48,094 nucleotides of DNA from the IMG/VR virus record IMGVR_UViG_3300036852_000463, positions 1 to 48,094 of that record. One strand, written 5' to 3'. The notes under the pieces were generated by a model, which was not told the origin of the DNA, searched no databases, and saw only the letters and a program-made list of their open reading frames with translations. This stretch comes from a virus. Both the position numbers and the translations under genes were made by a program. This document shows, one piece after another, positions 32,926-40,208 of this stretch. Position 1 is the stretch's first letter. The number at the start of each line of letters is the position of its first letter.

Positions 32926-33399
32926 CTACTCGTCGAAGTAGGCGCGGGGACCACCGAGGACCGCCGGCTGAAGCCGCGACAGACGCGTCGGGCCACCGGC
33001 GGTAGAACGCACCGCATATCGGCGGGGCGGGCGGACCGTGACGGTGTCGCCAACTAGGTTATCCTTCAGTGTTCCCACGCCGTAGAGCACATCGAGACGC
33101 GCCGGATATTGCTCGCGCCACGCCTCGCCCTTCGTGTTGATTTCCGCGTTCTGCTGATTGCGGATTCTCGCCGCTTCCGCCGCGATCGGCGCATTCGCGC
33201 GGCCGGATTCGATGGCCGGCACGATCTCCCCGTTCCAGCGCCACGAGCCGGGCAGCCTGTCGACACCCATCGCCTCGCAAAACGCCTCTGTCGTCAGCGG
33301 GAGATCCGGTTCTCGAATGAAGCGCTGGATTGCATCATCAAAGCGAATATCGCACTGGGTCTGCGAGAGCTGCTCCATCTTTTTAAATTCCCAGCTCAC
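32926..33399 (-). CDS. Unknown protein with capsid-like RLDVLYGV and PRAYFDE tail
   Basis: This protein of 157 residues uses a GTG start at 33399, overlapping the upstream stop (GTGA). The N-terminal 90 residues look helical (DDAIQRFIREPDLPLTTEAF, ARIRNQQNAEINTKG). The segment YPARLDVLYGVGTLKDN then matches the C-terminal end of the major capsid protein (ITRLDVLYGVAVLRQE). The protein closes with GGPRAYFDE. It adjoins the PRAYFED-tailed gene. Function unknown; capsid-derived sequence in a non-capsid protein is the point of interest. Confidence 0.62.
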   Translation of the reverse strand: MSWEFKKMEQLSQTQCDIRFDDAIQRFIREPDLPLTTEAFCEAMGVDRLPGSWRWNGEIVPAIESGRANAPIAAEAARIRNQQNAEINTKGEAWREQYPARLDVLYGVGTLKDNLVGDTVTVRPPRRYAVRSTAGGPTRLSRLQPAVLGGPRAYFDE

Positions 33400-33776
33400 C
33401 GGACCCTCCAGTACACCCAGCGCGGTTGCCCGTTGATGGGCTGCTTCTGCCGGCGCACTTTCCCTTCGGCGATCAGATCGATGAGCGCCCGGGAAATATG
33501 CTCCATGTCGTTCTGGCCGGTGCTCTCCATCGCGTCGCAGATCGCCCGCAGGCCCAACGGGCGCACGGGCTGCGGCGCTGGCAATTTCGCGAAGACCAGA
33601 TCCCGCAGACGGAACCCGGGGGCCCGGAACCCGCGTGTCGATCGCTGGATGCGCATCTCCTTCACAACCTCGCCTTGCGCCGCCGCACGCGCCGCCGTCG
33701 AGACCATCGGCCCCATCGCCGAGAGGCTGAAGCGACCACCGGCGCCGGACCACACGGTTTCGAGATCGTCGCTCAT
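33396..33776 (-). CDS. Winged-helix-like protein
   Basis: This protein of 126 residues starts at ATG 33776, overlapping the upstream stop (ATGA). The C-terminal half (LGLRAICDAMESTGQNDMEH, ISRALIDLIAEGKVRRQ, RWVYWRV) has the helix-helix-wing pattern of a winged helix, and the N-terminal half is basic and Ala-rich. Probably a DNA-binding regulator of unknown target. Confidence 0.6.
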   Translation of the reverse strand: MSDDLETVWSGAGGRFSLSAMGPMVSTAARAAAQGEVVKEMRIQRSTRGFRAPGFRLRDLVFAKLPAPQPVRPLGLRAICDAMESTGQNDMEHISRALIDLIAEGKVRRQKQPINGQPRWVYWRVR

Positions 33777-34201
33777 GAGCACGCCTTCATCTTGTCAGCG
33801 GTTTCACTGCCGACATACTCGCGCCAGCCAATGAATTTGCCCTGATGCCAGAAGCCCCACGGACGCACGGCCTTGAGGACAATCACGAGCGTCCAGCATG
33901 GCCGTCCATCCTGAAGCCGCAAACGATGGATGTGTGTCGGCGGGAAACTCCGAATCCACGGGGCGACATATTCGCGTTCTCCCTGCGGCGTCTCTTCAAA
34001 ATAGCGGCCCCATAGACCGATGCTGATGAAGCGTTTCGGGTGGTCATGTAGATCGCGTGACCAGTCATCGCCAACGAACTGGTGCAGATACAGGCTCCAG
34101 TTCTTCGCCTTCCAGAGCGTCCAACGGAACAGATATGTCGGACATCGCATCCGTCCGTTGATTTCCTCGACCTGAAACAGACGATCGAACCACTTACGCA
34201 T
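33773..34201 (-). CDS. Cupin-like phage protein
   Basis: This protein of 142 residues starts at ATG 34201 behind a GGAGG site five bases upstream, better than the earlier ATG at 34222. The pattern LYLHQFVGDDWSRDLHDHPK, RFISIGLWGRYFEE and THIHRLRLQDGRPCWTLVIV is that of a small cupin: the HDHP motif and later His/Glu residues could bind metal, and family members often share D-x-D-x-x-L-H-D-H-P-x-x-F. The substrate is unknown. The gene lies near the start of the leftward operon, so it may be expressed early. Confidence 0.7.
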   Translation of the reverse strand: MRKWFDRLFQVEEINGRMRCPTYLFRWTLWKAKNWSLYLHQFVGDDWSRDLHDHPKRFISIGLWGRYFEETPQGEREYVAPWIRSFPPTHIHRLRLQDGRPCWTLVIVLKAVRPWGFWHQGKFIGWREYVGSETADKMKACS

Positions 34202-34394
34202 CGACGCCTCCGAGATGGTCATCCGGCCGGGCGTGCTCTCGCGCCTTGTGCGCCTCCAGCAGCGATTGCGCCGCTTCGGCGGTGCGCGCCGCGAAGAAAC
34301 TATCGCACGCGAAACAGCGCGCGGTAATCAGTCTCGGCGTCAGCGTCCATGGACGCCAGTGTGCCATGTGCACGCGTTCATCGTGGCTCGGCAT
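34194..34394 (-). CDS. Small C2H2-like zinc-finger protein
   Basis: This protein of 66 residues starts at ATG 34394, sharing one base with the preceding stop (TGATG). It has a single finger-like motif (CFACDSFFAARTAEAAQSLL then EAHKAREH): two Cys and two His with a helical C-terminal half. Single C2H2-like fingers are frequent in phage regulatory proteins. Function unknown. Confidence 0.6.
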   Translation of the reverse strand: MPSHDERVHMAHWRPWTLTPRLITARCFACDSFFAARTAEAAQSLLEAHKAREHARPDDHLGGVDA

Positions 34395-34720
34395 CAGAGT
34401 TCCACGCGGTGCATCACGCTCAGAATCCGGTTGCACAGCGCATCGAGGGCCGCGCCCTGACGCGCGAGCCGCGCCGTCACCATCGGCGACTCGGGCGCCT
34501 CGCCAGCCCCCACCGCGTTGGATGGCGGTGGCCCGAGAATCAGATGCAGCCGCTTCTCGAGATCGTTCAGCAGCTCGTGCGCCTTCACAATTAGGCCATC
34601 GTTCACGTCGATGTGCCCGAGCACGCTTTGGGGCGGCGGGGCAGCAACAGGGTCCCGCCCGACCTGCACCTGTCCGCCCTGAATGCTTCGTGTCCCCGCC
34701 TGTGCGTTCGCATACTCCAT
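34394..34720 (-). CDS. First gene of the leftward operon, unknown helical protein
   Basis: This protein of 108 residues starts at ATG 34720 with a strong AGGAGG ribosome-binding site. It is Gly/Gln-rich at the N terminus and helical at the C terminus (NDGLIVKAHELLNDLEKRLH, RLARQGAALDALCNRILSVM). It is the first gene read from the leftward promoter at 34740-34768. No family recognised. Confidence 0.65.
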   Translation of the reverse strand: MEYANAQAGTRSIQGGQVQVGRDPVAAPPPQSVLGHIDVNDGLIVKAHELLNDLEKRLHLILGPPPSNAVGAGEAPESPMVTARLARQGAALDALCNRILSVMHRVEL

Positions 34721-34739
34721 GAGTCCTCCTGTGTCGCGC

Positions 34740-34768
34740 ATCGTAGGCCCGCGGCGAGCACTTGTCAA
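34740..34768 (-). promoter_or_regulatory. Leftward sigma70-like promoter
   Basis: Minus strand: TTGACA, 17 bases, TACGAT, which is a perfect -35 and a four-of-six -10 at ideal spacing, ending 20 bases before the AUG of the first leftward gene. The -35 lies in TTGACAAGTGCT, a 12-base string found again at 36813-36824 in the palindrome-rich region, so a shared regulator is likely. A perfect CCACT-GGT-AGTGG inverted repeat (34774-34786) lies immediately upstream. Confidence 0.6.
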
Positions 34769-34839
34769 CTCCCCCACTGGTAGTGGTCTTCCCGGCGACG
34801 AACAGACGGGTGTATGGTGCGGCTTTTCAAGGAGCCGCC

Positions 34840-35061
34840 ATGCCGCCCGACCCTGCGGATGTCCACCTGATCGACGAATTGTACGAGAAGATTTTCACCC
34901 TGAAGGACACGCAGCGCGTCCTCGTCGACGAACTCGCTGAACAAACCTATCGGCGCTACATCGCCGAACGGCTCGCCGAGGAACAATGCCTGCTGCGCCT
35001 GCACACCGAGGCGCTGATGGCCCGGCGCGCTCGCCAGCGCCGGGATGCCTTGACCGTGTGA
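34840..35061 (+). CDS. First rightward gene, small helical protein
   Basis: This protein of 73 residues starts at ATG 34840 with the leader AAGGAGCCGCC that recurs before other rightward genes. It is acidic to neutral and helical (DVHLIDELYEKIFTLKDTQR, YIAERLAEEQCLLRLHTEAL). A hairpin-forming sequence follows about 35 bases after the stop, before the helicase gene. It may be an early regulator; nothing specific is recognised. Confidence 0.65.
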   Translation: MPPDPADVHLIDELYEKIFTLKDTQRVLVDELAEQTYRRYIAERLAEEQCLLRLHTEALMARRARQRRDALTV

Positions 35062-35095
35062 CTGCGGAAATGTACCCTATGTGGAGTCAAAGAAA

Positions 35096-35125
35096 AGGCC
35101 CGTGAACCGGCAGATTCACGAGCCT
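35096..35125 (+). terminator. Hairpin between first early gene and helicase
   Basis: AGGCCCGTGAA and TTCACGAGCCT pair with one mismatch around an eight-base loop. It has no T-tract on either side (A-rich upstream), so it may be an attenuator, an mRNA stability element or a bidirectional terminator rather than a strong intrinsic terminator. Confidence 0.4.
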
Positions 35126-35234
35126 GAATGCCGAGAGGCTTCGGCGATCCGGCGAGCGGTTTCGACGCGCTCGCTGCCCGCCATTCTAGTGTCCTCGTCG
35201 ACATTCCGCAAGTCTTCCAGTCGATGAGGATGTG

Positions 35235-36608
35235 ATGGCGGCACCCGTCTACGAACGCCTGTTCACCTGTCTCGGTCCCGGTCGCTATCGACTCGCGATC
35301 CTTGAGCTCGGCGTCGTCCTCGACATTGACCGGCTGCGCCTCGAACGCGACCAGTACCACGGTGAACTCTCGGTCATGTGCGAAGCCGCGGCGGCGCGCA
35401 GTGTGGACGGCGGCTACCTCTCGATCGCGGATTTCAACCTCTCCTCGGCCCGCGAGCGGGTCATCCGGGCCAAACTCCTCGGCGACAAGGCGCGCGTCAA
35501 CGGGATTGACTGGAGCGCCCTCCTTGAAGAACTCACCCAAAAGGCGCTCACCGCCGAACGCGTCGGCCAACCGGCCGTCGATCTCCGCAGCCTGGACCCG
35601 CCCACCCCCGCCGACATCTGGACCGTGGACGGGCTCGAGCTCCTGAAGCGCCATCCGATGATTCTCTTTGGCGACGGCGGGACGGCGAAAAGCTACTTAG
35701 CCTTGTATTTGGCTGGCGCCCTCGCGCGGCAAGGGATCCCCGTCCTGTACGCGGATTGGGAGCTCGCGGGTGAAGAACACCGCGACCGGCTCGAACGCCT
35801 GTTCGGCCTGTCAATGCCCCGCGTGCTCTACGCCCGGTGTGAACGCCCGCTCGCGACCGAGGTCGACCGCCTGCACCGCATCATCCGCGAGGAACGGGTC
35901 GGCTATGTCGTGTGCGATTCCATTGCCTTCGCCTGCGATGGCCCCCCCGAGGCCGCCGAAACGGCTGGGACGTATTTTCGCGCCCTCCGCCAATTCGGCG
36001 TCGGCAGCCTGCATATCGCGCACGTCAACCGCGGGGAACAGGCCGACCAGAAACCGTTCGGCTCGAGCTTCTGGCACAACGGCGCCCGCTCCACCTGGTA
36101 CGTCAAAAAATCAGAAGACGGCCCCGTCAATCTCCTCACCGTCGGGCTCTTTCATCGCAAAGCCAACCTCGGCCCCCTGAGTCGACCGCTCGGCTTTACG
36201 CTGAATTTCGCCGAGCGCACGACCGATGTCATCGTCACCGACATCCGCAGCATCGCCGATCTCGCCTCAAGCCTCCCCTTGTGGCAACGCGTGGCGACCG
36301 TCCTCAAGAACGAAGGCCCGAAAACCACCGCCCAACTCGCCGCCGCGCTCGATACCAAAGAACCGACCATCGCCCGCACCGTCCGCCGACTCGCCCGCAA
36401 ATTCCGCCGAGCCGCCGATCCCACAACCGGCATTCTAACCGTCAGCCTGAACGCACCCCGTGCCTACTTCGGCGATGACCCGCCCACGAACCCCACCCCA
36501 ACCCTCCCCCTCGACGACGACCCGCCCCCGCTGACCGACGAGGACTTGTCAACTCCGGACAAGTTGTCCGCAACGGGGCGGACAAGTTATCCGAAATCTC
36601 GTAAGTGA
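35235..36608 (+). CDS. RepA/RecA-fold replicative helicase-like ATPase
   Basis: This protein of 457 residues has an AAA_25/RepA-like core: Walker A GDGGTAKS (146-153), Walker B VGYVVCDS (222-229) and a polar sensor motif (SLHIAHVNRG, 258-267). A winged-helix-like segment follows (about 346-390), then a disordered acidic Pro-rich tail. It is probably the hexameric helicase that opens the origin; the palindrome-rich region begins inside its 3' end. Residues 408-415 read PRAYFGDD, the motif shared with several other proteins here. A GTG at 35232 is an alternative start. No separate primase or DNA polymerase gene is visible in the window. Confidence 0.85.
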   Translation: MAAPVYERLFTCLGPGRYRLAILELGVVLDIDRLRLERDQYHGELSVMCEAAAARSVDGGYLSIADFNLSSARERVIRAKLLGDKARVNGIDWSALLEELTQKALTAERVGQPAVDLRSLDPPTPADIWTVDGLELLKRHPMILFGDGGTAKSYLALYLAGALARQGIPVLYADWELAGEEHRDRLERLFGLSMPRVLYARCERPLATEVDRLHRIIREERVGYVVCDSIAFACDGPPEAAETAGTYFRALRQFGVGSLHIAHVNRGEQADQKPFGSSFWHNGARSTWYVKKSEDGPVNLLTVGLFHRKANLGPLSRPLGFTLNFAERTTDVIVTDIRSIADLASSLPLWQRVATVLKNEGPKTTAQLAAALDTKEPTIARTVRRLARKFRRAADPTTGILTVSLNAPRAYFGDDPPTNPTPTLPLDDDPPPLTDEDLSTPDKLSATGRTSYPKSRK

Positions 36609-36825
36609 TTGAGCGCGAGACACATCTAGCACCGGACAAGTGCTAAATGTTTTATAAAGGACCCCCGCTAAGTGAGGCACACATTTTTCAACGACGCCAA
36701 AATGACCACTTGTCAATTCCGGACAACTGTGTCAAACCAGGGCGGACAACTTGTCCGCATCCCCGTAAGTGATTGAGCGCGTAAGCTCTTTGAATTGACA
36801 AGTTGTCCGGAATTGACAAGTGCTT
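36543..36825 (+). repeat. Palindromic operator/iteron cluster (candidate origin)
   Basis: Three 15-base palindromes of the form CGGACAA-S-TTGTCCG occur at 36556-36570 (perfect), 36579-36593 (one mismatch) and 36743-36757 (perfect). A shorter GACAA-G-TTGTC is at 36797-36807, and single TTGACAAG or GGACAAG half-sites lie near 36545, 36633, 36709, 36719 and 36813. A longer direct repeat (about 42 bases) joins a palindrome to GTAAGTGATTGAGCGCG at 36576-36617 and again at 36740-36781, an offset of 164. TAGCAC/GTGCTA forms a stem at 36627-36645. This is typical of an origin with initiator sites or a multi-operator control region next to a RepA-like helicase. Confidence 0.7.
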
Positions 36826-37172
36826 TGCGTCGCATAAGAAGAAAGAACAAATACAAGAAGAACCGTTCTTGCTAATTAGCACCGCCGGTGAGAATTTGCC
36901 CCAACCGTTCATCTCACAAATCCCCCAACTAGCTTTTTCCTCCAAAATTCAACCGCTCCGTTTCTGGATGGATGGGACCCAGAGAGGCCGGGGCCGGCGC
37001 CGTTGCTTAAAGGGTGGGGGTGGGGTGGTCACGGGCCGGATCTGGCTGGATGGTGGGTCCAGCGCTTGAGAGGGAGACCAAGGCAAGCGATGATGGGACT
37101 AGAGCTCGTGCGATCGAGGTAGCTACCACGGCTCGAGGGCGACATCTGCGGCCGGTCGGTCGACGTGATCGC

Positions 37173-37248
37173 GACTTTCGCCTGATGCTCGGATCGGTTA
37201 CGGACCTTCGCCCGCTCGTAAGTCACTGATGGGTGTAAGGCGAAAGTC
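37173..37248 (+). ncRNA. Candidate structured RNA with 11-bp closing stem
   Basis: GACTTTCGCCT (37173-37183) and AGGCGAAAGTC (37238-37248) are perfectly complementary over 11 bases with 54 bases between. The region has no gene and lies upstream of the early operon. It may be a regulatory RNA, a leader structure or an origin-associated RNA. Strand is not certain; transcription is not shown. Confidence 0.3.
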
Positions 37249-37422
37249 CCGCCAAATGAGTAGGTTACGCCTCCTGGTGTCTGATAATGGCGGTTATGGT
37301 AAGTCCAGCGGTCGCGTGCCAGGTGCCGCGGGCGCTCGCCTTGTGGCCTGCTCTCCGTCCGGCCGGCGAGCTCGAGCGATGAAATTCGCCGGCGACGGCG
37401 GAAGGATGGTCGAGGGAATGCG

Positions 37423-37459
37423 ATTTACGTATTACGTAAGCCTTACGCTTTACGTAAAT
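37423..37459. repeat. ACGTAA imperfect palindrome
   Basis: A 37-base near-palindrome with ends ATTTACGTA and TACGTAAAT and inner TTACGTAAG and CTTACGC units; four TTACG/CGTAA elements in total. It looks like a cooperative operator. A possible -10 (AATAAT) lies 15 bases to its right, so it may control rightward transcription. Confidence 0.5.
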
Positions 37460-37615
37460 GGGTGTATGGGAATAATACAGCATGGGCCATGTGGTCAGTC
37501 GGCGATAGGGCGGCCGAGGTGCGCGATTGGGCGGTTGGTGAGCTGTCGGTGATTCATGTGTGGAGCGAATGGGAGCGGGCGACCGATAGAATGTTTGCAT
37601 GGATGCGGATTGCGC

Positions 37616-37644
37616 TTGACACTCGTGTGTCACGAGTGTAAGGT
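37616..37644 (+). promoter_or_regulatory. Early promoter with embedded operator
   Basis: TTGACA (37616-37621), 17 bases, TAAGGT (37639-37644). The spacer is filled by a perfect nine-base inverted repeat, ACACTCGTG-TGT-CACGAGTGT (37619-37639), overlapping the -35. This is the classical arrangement for a dimeric repressor that blocks polymerase. It lies 37 bases upstream of the first gene of the early operon. Confidence 0.65.
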
Positions 37645-37680
37645 GAGCGCTCGGGTGGGATTTGAGAGGAGGAAGCCGCG

Positions 37681-37890
37681 ATGAGACATCGGTGGCAGGA
37701 GTGGCCGTTGGACGCGTCAAATGAACTCGAGGCGCGGCCGGCGGCGGTGCTGAATCTGAAATTGTCGGTGGCGCGGGTATTGGGCGGGGTGCGCGAGATG
37801 GCGATCGAGGCGACGCCAGCCTGCGAGTGCTGCGGGGAACCGAGCGGCGAGGGCAATGCCTTGTGCCCGGCGTGTGCGGAGAGCCGCTGA
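37681..37890 (+). CDS. Small zinc-ribbon protein, first of early operon
   Basis: This protein of 69 residues starts at ATG 37681 after GAGGAGGAAGCCGCG. Its C terminus has two Cys pairs (CECCGEPSGEGNALCPACAE), a compact zinc ribbon. The N-terminal half is helical. Being first behind an operator-controlled promoter, it may be an early host-takeover or regulatory protein. The next gene starts on the last base of its stop (TGATG). Confidence 0.65.
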   Translation: MRHRWQEWPLDASNELEARPAAVLNLKLSVARVLGGVREMAIEATPACECCGEPSGEGNALCPACAESR

Positions 37891-38018
37891 TGGACAACGG
37901 CGCTTGGTGGGTCCTCGGGTTTGGCCTAGGCTGGGCGTGGGGCGCCGTCTTCGGGGGCATCGTGGGGTTTGTCGGGCGCCAAGCGTGGACGGAGCGGAAA
38001 GCGAGGGCGGGACGATGA
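37890..38018 (+). CDS. Small membrane protein
   Basis: This protein of 42 residues is one Gly/Trp/Ala-rich membrane helix (WWVLGFGLGWAWGAVFGGIV) with a basic C terminus (RQAWTERKARAGR). It is coupled to both neighbours (TGATG before, ATGA after). Its size suits early membrane effectors such as superinfection-exclusion proteins, but this is speculation. Confidence 0.6.
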   Translation: MDNGAWWVLGFGLGWAWGAVFGGIVGFVGRQAWTERKARAGR

Positions 38019-38209
38019 AGACCACAGCGAAGCCGATCGACGTGTCCGCCTTTGAGCCGGTCTGGGTGGGCGCGGAACGCGAAGCGATCGCCCGGGATTT
38101 GCTGGCGTTCATCCGGAAATACCCGAATTGCTGGATTGAGCATGGAAAGCTGGTTATCCGGCCGAGTGCGGATGCGCCGAAGCGTGGAAAGGCTCAGGAA
38201 CGGCCCTAG
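38015..38209 (+). CDS. Small early protein of unknown function
   Basis: This protein of 64 residues starts at ATG 38015 in an ATGA overlap. It has an alpha/beta-like core (REAIARDLLAFIRKYPNCWI, EHGKLVIRPS) and a basic tail. No family recognised. Confidence 0.6.
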   Translation: MKTTAKPIDVSAFEPVWVGAEREAIARDLLAFIRKYPNCWIEHGKLVIRPSADAPKRGKAQERP

Positions 38210-38308
38210 CAGGCCCTAGGAACGATTTGGACCCTTCCAACCGTAACCGTGCATGGTCTTTTGCTGGAGAGCGTTTGCACGCAGTTAACCGATAAAGGAG
38301 AAGCCGCT

Positions 38309-38452
38309 ATGGAAGTCCGAGCCCATCACGAGACGATCCTACAGACAGTCGAGACCTTGGCGATCTTGTCCCCGGCGATTGCGGTCGTTGGGCGGCAGAC
38401 GGTCGCGGCGGTGAAAGCGGCGATCAAGGCGCTGCGGGAGGGGACGCTATGA
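38309..38452 (+). CDS. Small helical early protein
   Basis: This protein of 47 residues starts at ATG 38309 after the leader AAAGGAGAAGCCGCT. It is entirely helical (HHETILQTVETLAILSPAIA, VAAVKAAIKALREG). A 99-base gap precedes it and a four-base overlap follows. Function unknown. Confidence 0.55.
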   Translation: MEVRAHHETILQTVETLAILSPAIAVVGRQTVAAVKAAIKALREGTL

Positions 38453-38619
38453 AGGCCGACACTGTTGATCAACTCGCGCGAGACCGCGTGACGATCATCC
38501 GGTGGTTGGTGGATTCGCGCGATCATCGGCCGTCCGAAGCACTCGCCAAGGTCGAGGCCATGACGGGGCGGGAAGTCCGGCGCATCGTGAAGGCGCTCGA
38601 GGTGCTGGGGAAACTGTAA
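38449..38619 (+). CDS. Small helix-turn-helix protein
   Basis: This protein of 56 residues starts at ATG 38449, overlapping the previous stop (ATGA). The sequence TIIRWLVDSRDHRPSEALAK, TGREVRRIVKALEVLG reads as a minimal winged-helix/HTH domain. Likely a DNA-binding early regulator or an ATPase partner, given that it precedes the AAA+ gene by 26 bases. Confidence 0.6.
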   Translation: MKADTVDQLARDRVTIIRWLVDSRDHRPSEALAKVEAMTGREVRRIVKALEVLGKL

Positions 38620-38645
38620 GACAACCACAAAGGAGCCGCTACACC

Positions 38646-40208
38646 ATGAAAGACCAATCGCTGATTGACCAACTGAAAGCGGCACGCAAGGTCTCAACGC
38701 CCTTGCTCGCCATCACGACGGCCGATCCGCCCGCGACCGTCGCCAGTATCCTGCGGGCGTTCAAGGGCGCGAGCGAACCGCCGATCCTGCAGCATGACAT
38801 CATCCGCGGCCTAGTCGGGCTGACTGACTTGGGCGTGGCGGCGCGAGCTGAGCTCGTGCCGGATGATGGCGTGATGGGGGCGGGTGATGCCGTGCTGCAA
38901 TCGCCGGCGGAAGCGCTGGCGGCCGCCACGAAGCTGCCGAAGCGCGCGCTACTCCTGGTGCACAACGCGAATGTTCTGCTCCAGAATGAGGCTGTGATCC
39001 AAGCCGCCTGCAATCTCCGCGATGCGTTCAAGGCGGACGGGCGGACTGTGGTGTTTCTCGATTGTCAAATCAGCCTGCCGGCGCAGCTGGTCCAGGATGT
39101 GTTGATTCTCGACGAGCCGTTACCCTCTGAGGCGCAGATTGCCGCCATCATCGATCAAGAACTCAAGAATGCCGTGGCGTCGATGAAGCCGGCGCCGACG
39201 ATGCCGGACGAGGCGACGAAACAGCGCGCGGTGGAGGCGTTGTCGGGGCTGGCGGCCTTTCCAGTGGAGCAAGCCGTGGCGTTGTCACTGCTCAGCGGCG
39301 CGCTCGAGCCCGAGCAACTATGGGCGCGCAAACGGAAGTTCATCAGCCAAACGCGCGGGCTCTCGATCGACAACGGGCGCGAGACCTTTGATGACCTCGG
39401 CGGACTCGAGAACGCCAAGACCTTTGGCCGGGCGCTCTTCGAGGGGCGCGCGCGACCGCGGGCGATCGTGCGCATCGACGAGATCGAAAAGATGCTCGGG
39501 GGTGCGAGCTCGGATACCTCGGGCGTCAGTCAAGATGCTCTCGGGACCATTCTGCGCGAAATGGAAGATCGAGAATGGGCCGGGCTGATTGCCGTCGGGC
39601 CGCCCGGGTGCGCCAAGTCGCAGTATTCGAAAACGCTGGGGCACACACACGGCGTGCCGACGTTCGCGCTTGACCTGGGGGCCGCCAAGGGCTCACTGGT
39701 CGGCCAGTCCGAGGAACGGATCCGGGCCGCCATGAAGGTGATTCTTGCCGTCGCGGGGTCCGGGGCGTTCTTTGTGGCGACGTGCAACAAGCTCGATGCG
39801 TTGCCGCCCGAGCTGCGGCGCCGCTTCCGGTATGGCCTGTGGTTTTTCGATTTGCCGACGGCGGACGAGCGCGCGGCAATTTGGGCGATCCATCTGGCGC
39901 GGTTCGAACTGTCCGAGGCGGACGCCGGGCCGAAGCCGAGCGATACCGATTGGACGGGGGCTGACATCCGCAACGTGTGCGAGCTCGCGTGGCGCATGCG
40001 CAAGCCGCTGATTGACGCGGCGCGGTTCATTGTGCCGGTCGCGGTGTCTGATCCGCAGTCGATCGACAAGCTGCGGACGACGGCGCACGGCAAATTCTTG
40101 AGCGCGAGTCACGCAGGAACCTACAAGCACGCCAAGGCTCAGAATGTGCCGGCGGCCGGGGTGGTGCAGTCGGTCGCGGTCGGGCGATCGTATGGAGGGG
40201 ATAGCTAA
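38646..40208 (+). CDS. Ycf46-like AAA+ ATPase with circularly permuted core
   Basis: This protein of 520 residues starts at ATG 38646 after AAAGGAGCCGCT. Residues 95-170 (ALLLVHNANVLL, RTVVFLDCQISLPAQL, VLILDEPLPSEAQIAAIID) match the N-terminal domain of Ycf46-type ATPases, and 195-255 (ALSGLAAFPVEQAV, DDLGGLENAK) the family's linker. In the AAA+ core, Walker B (IVRIDEIEKMLGG, 274-286) comes before Walker A (GPPGCAKS, 318-325). Sensor 1 (ATCNKLDALP, 378-387) and the Arg-finger region (RRRF, 391-394) follow directly, with no second Walker B between. WTGADIRNVC (436-445) is a sensor-2-like element. DUF1257-like and DUF2997-like genes follow. Substrate unknown. Confidence 0.88.
   Translation: MKDQSLIDQLKAARKVSTPLLAITTADPPATVASILRAFKGASEPPILQHDIIRGLVGLTDLGVAARAELVPDDGVMGAGDAVLQSPAEALAAATKLPKRALLLVHNANVLLQNEAVIQAACNLRDAFKADGRTVVFLDCQISLPAQLVQDVLILDEPLPSEAQIAAIIDQELKNAVASMKPAPTMPDEATKQRAVEALSGLAAFPVEQAVALSLLSGALEPEQLWARKRKFISQTRGLSIDNGRETFDDLGGLENAKTFGRALFEGRARPRAIVRIDEIEKMLGGASSDTSGVSQDALGTILREMEDREWAGLIAVGPPGCAKSQYSKTLGHTHGVPTFALDLGAAKGSLVGQSEERIRAAMKVILAVAGSGAFFVATCNKLDALPPELRRRFRYGLWFFDLPTADERAAIWAIHLARFELSEADAGPKPSDTDWTGADIRNVCELAWRMRKPLIDAARFIVPVAVSDPQSIDKLRTTAHGKFLSASHAGTYKHAKAQNVPAAGVVQSVAVGRSYGGDS

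Larger units (their letters stand above)
36609..37680. other. Non-coding control region, 1.07 kb
   Basis: There is no convincing gene here; frames on both strands have unprotein-like composition. From left to right it holds the end of the palindrome cluster; an A-rich tract with two adjacent near-palindromes (AAGAACCGTTCTT and TGCTAATTAGCA, 36858-36881); a GC-rich run around 36985-37060; a long-range stem (37173-37248); a large ACGTAA palindrome (37423-37459); and the early promoter/operator at 37616-37644. The A-rich tract beside iterons would suit an origin unwinding element. Confidence 0.6.

Noticed and set aside
36543-36825. CRISPR array
   Set aside because: The repeats are palindromic operator-like sites of unequal spacing, few in number and without uniform spacers or cas genes.
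36688-37069. Two short open frames in the non-coding region (85 and 88 residues, opposite strands)
   Set aside because: They run through the palindromes and the A-rich tract, have no ribosome-binding site and an unprotein-like composition.
37265-38143. Leftward open frame of 292 residues in the early region
   Set aside because: Antisense to three coupled small early genes and the operator region; Pro/Ser/Arg-rich shadow composition.
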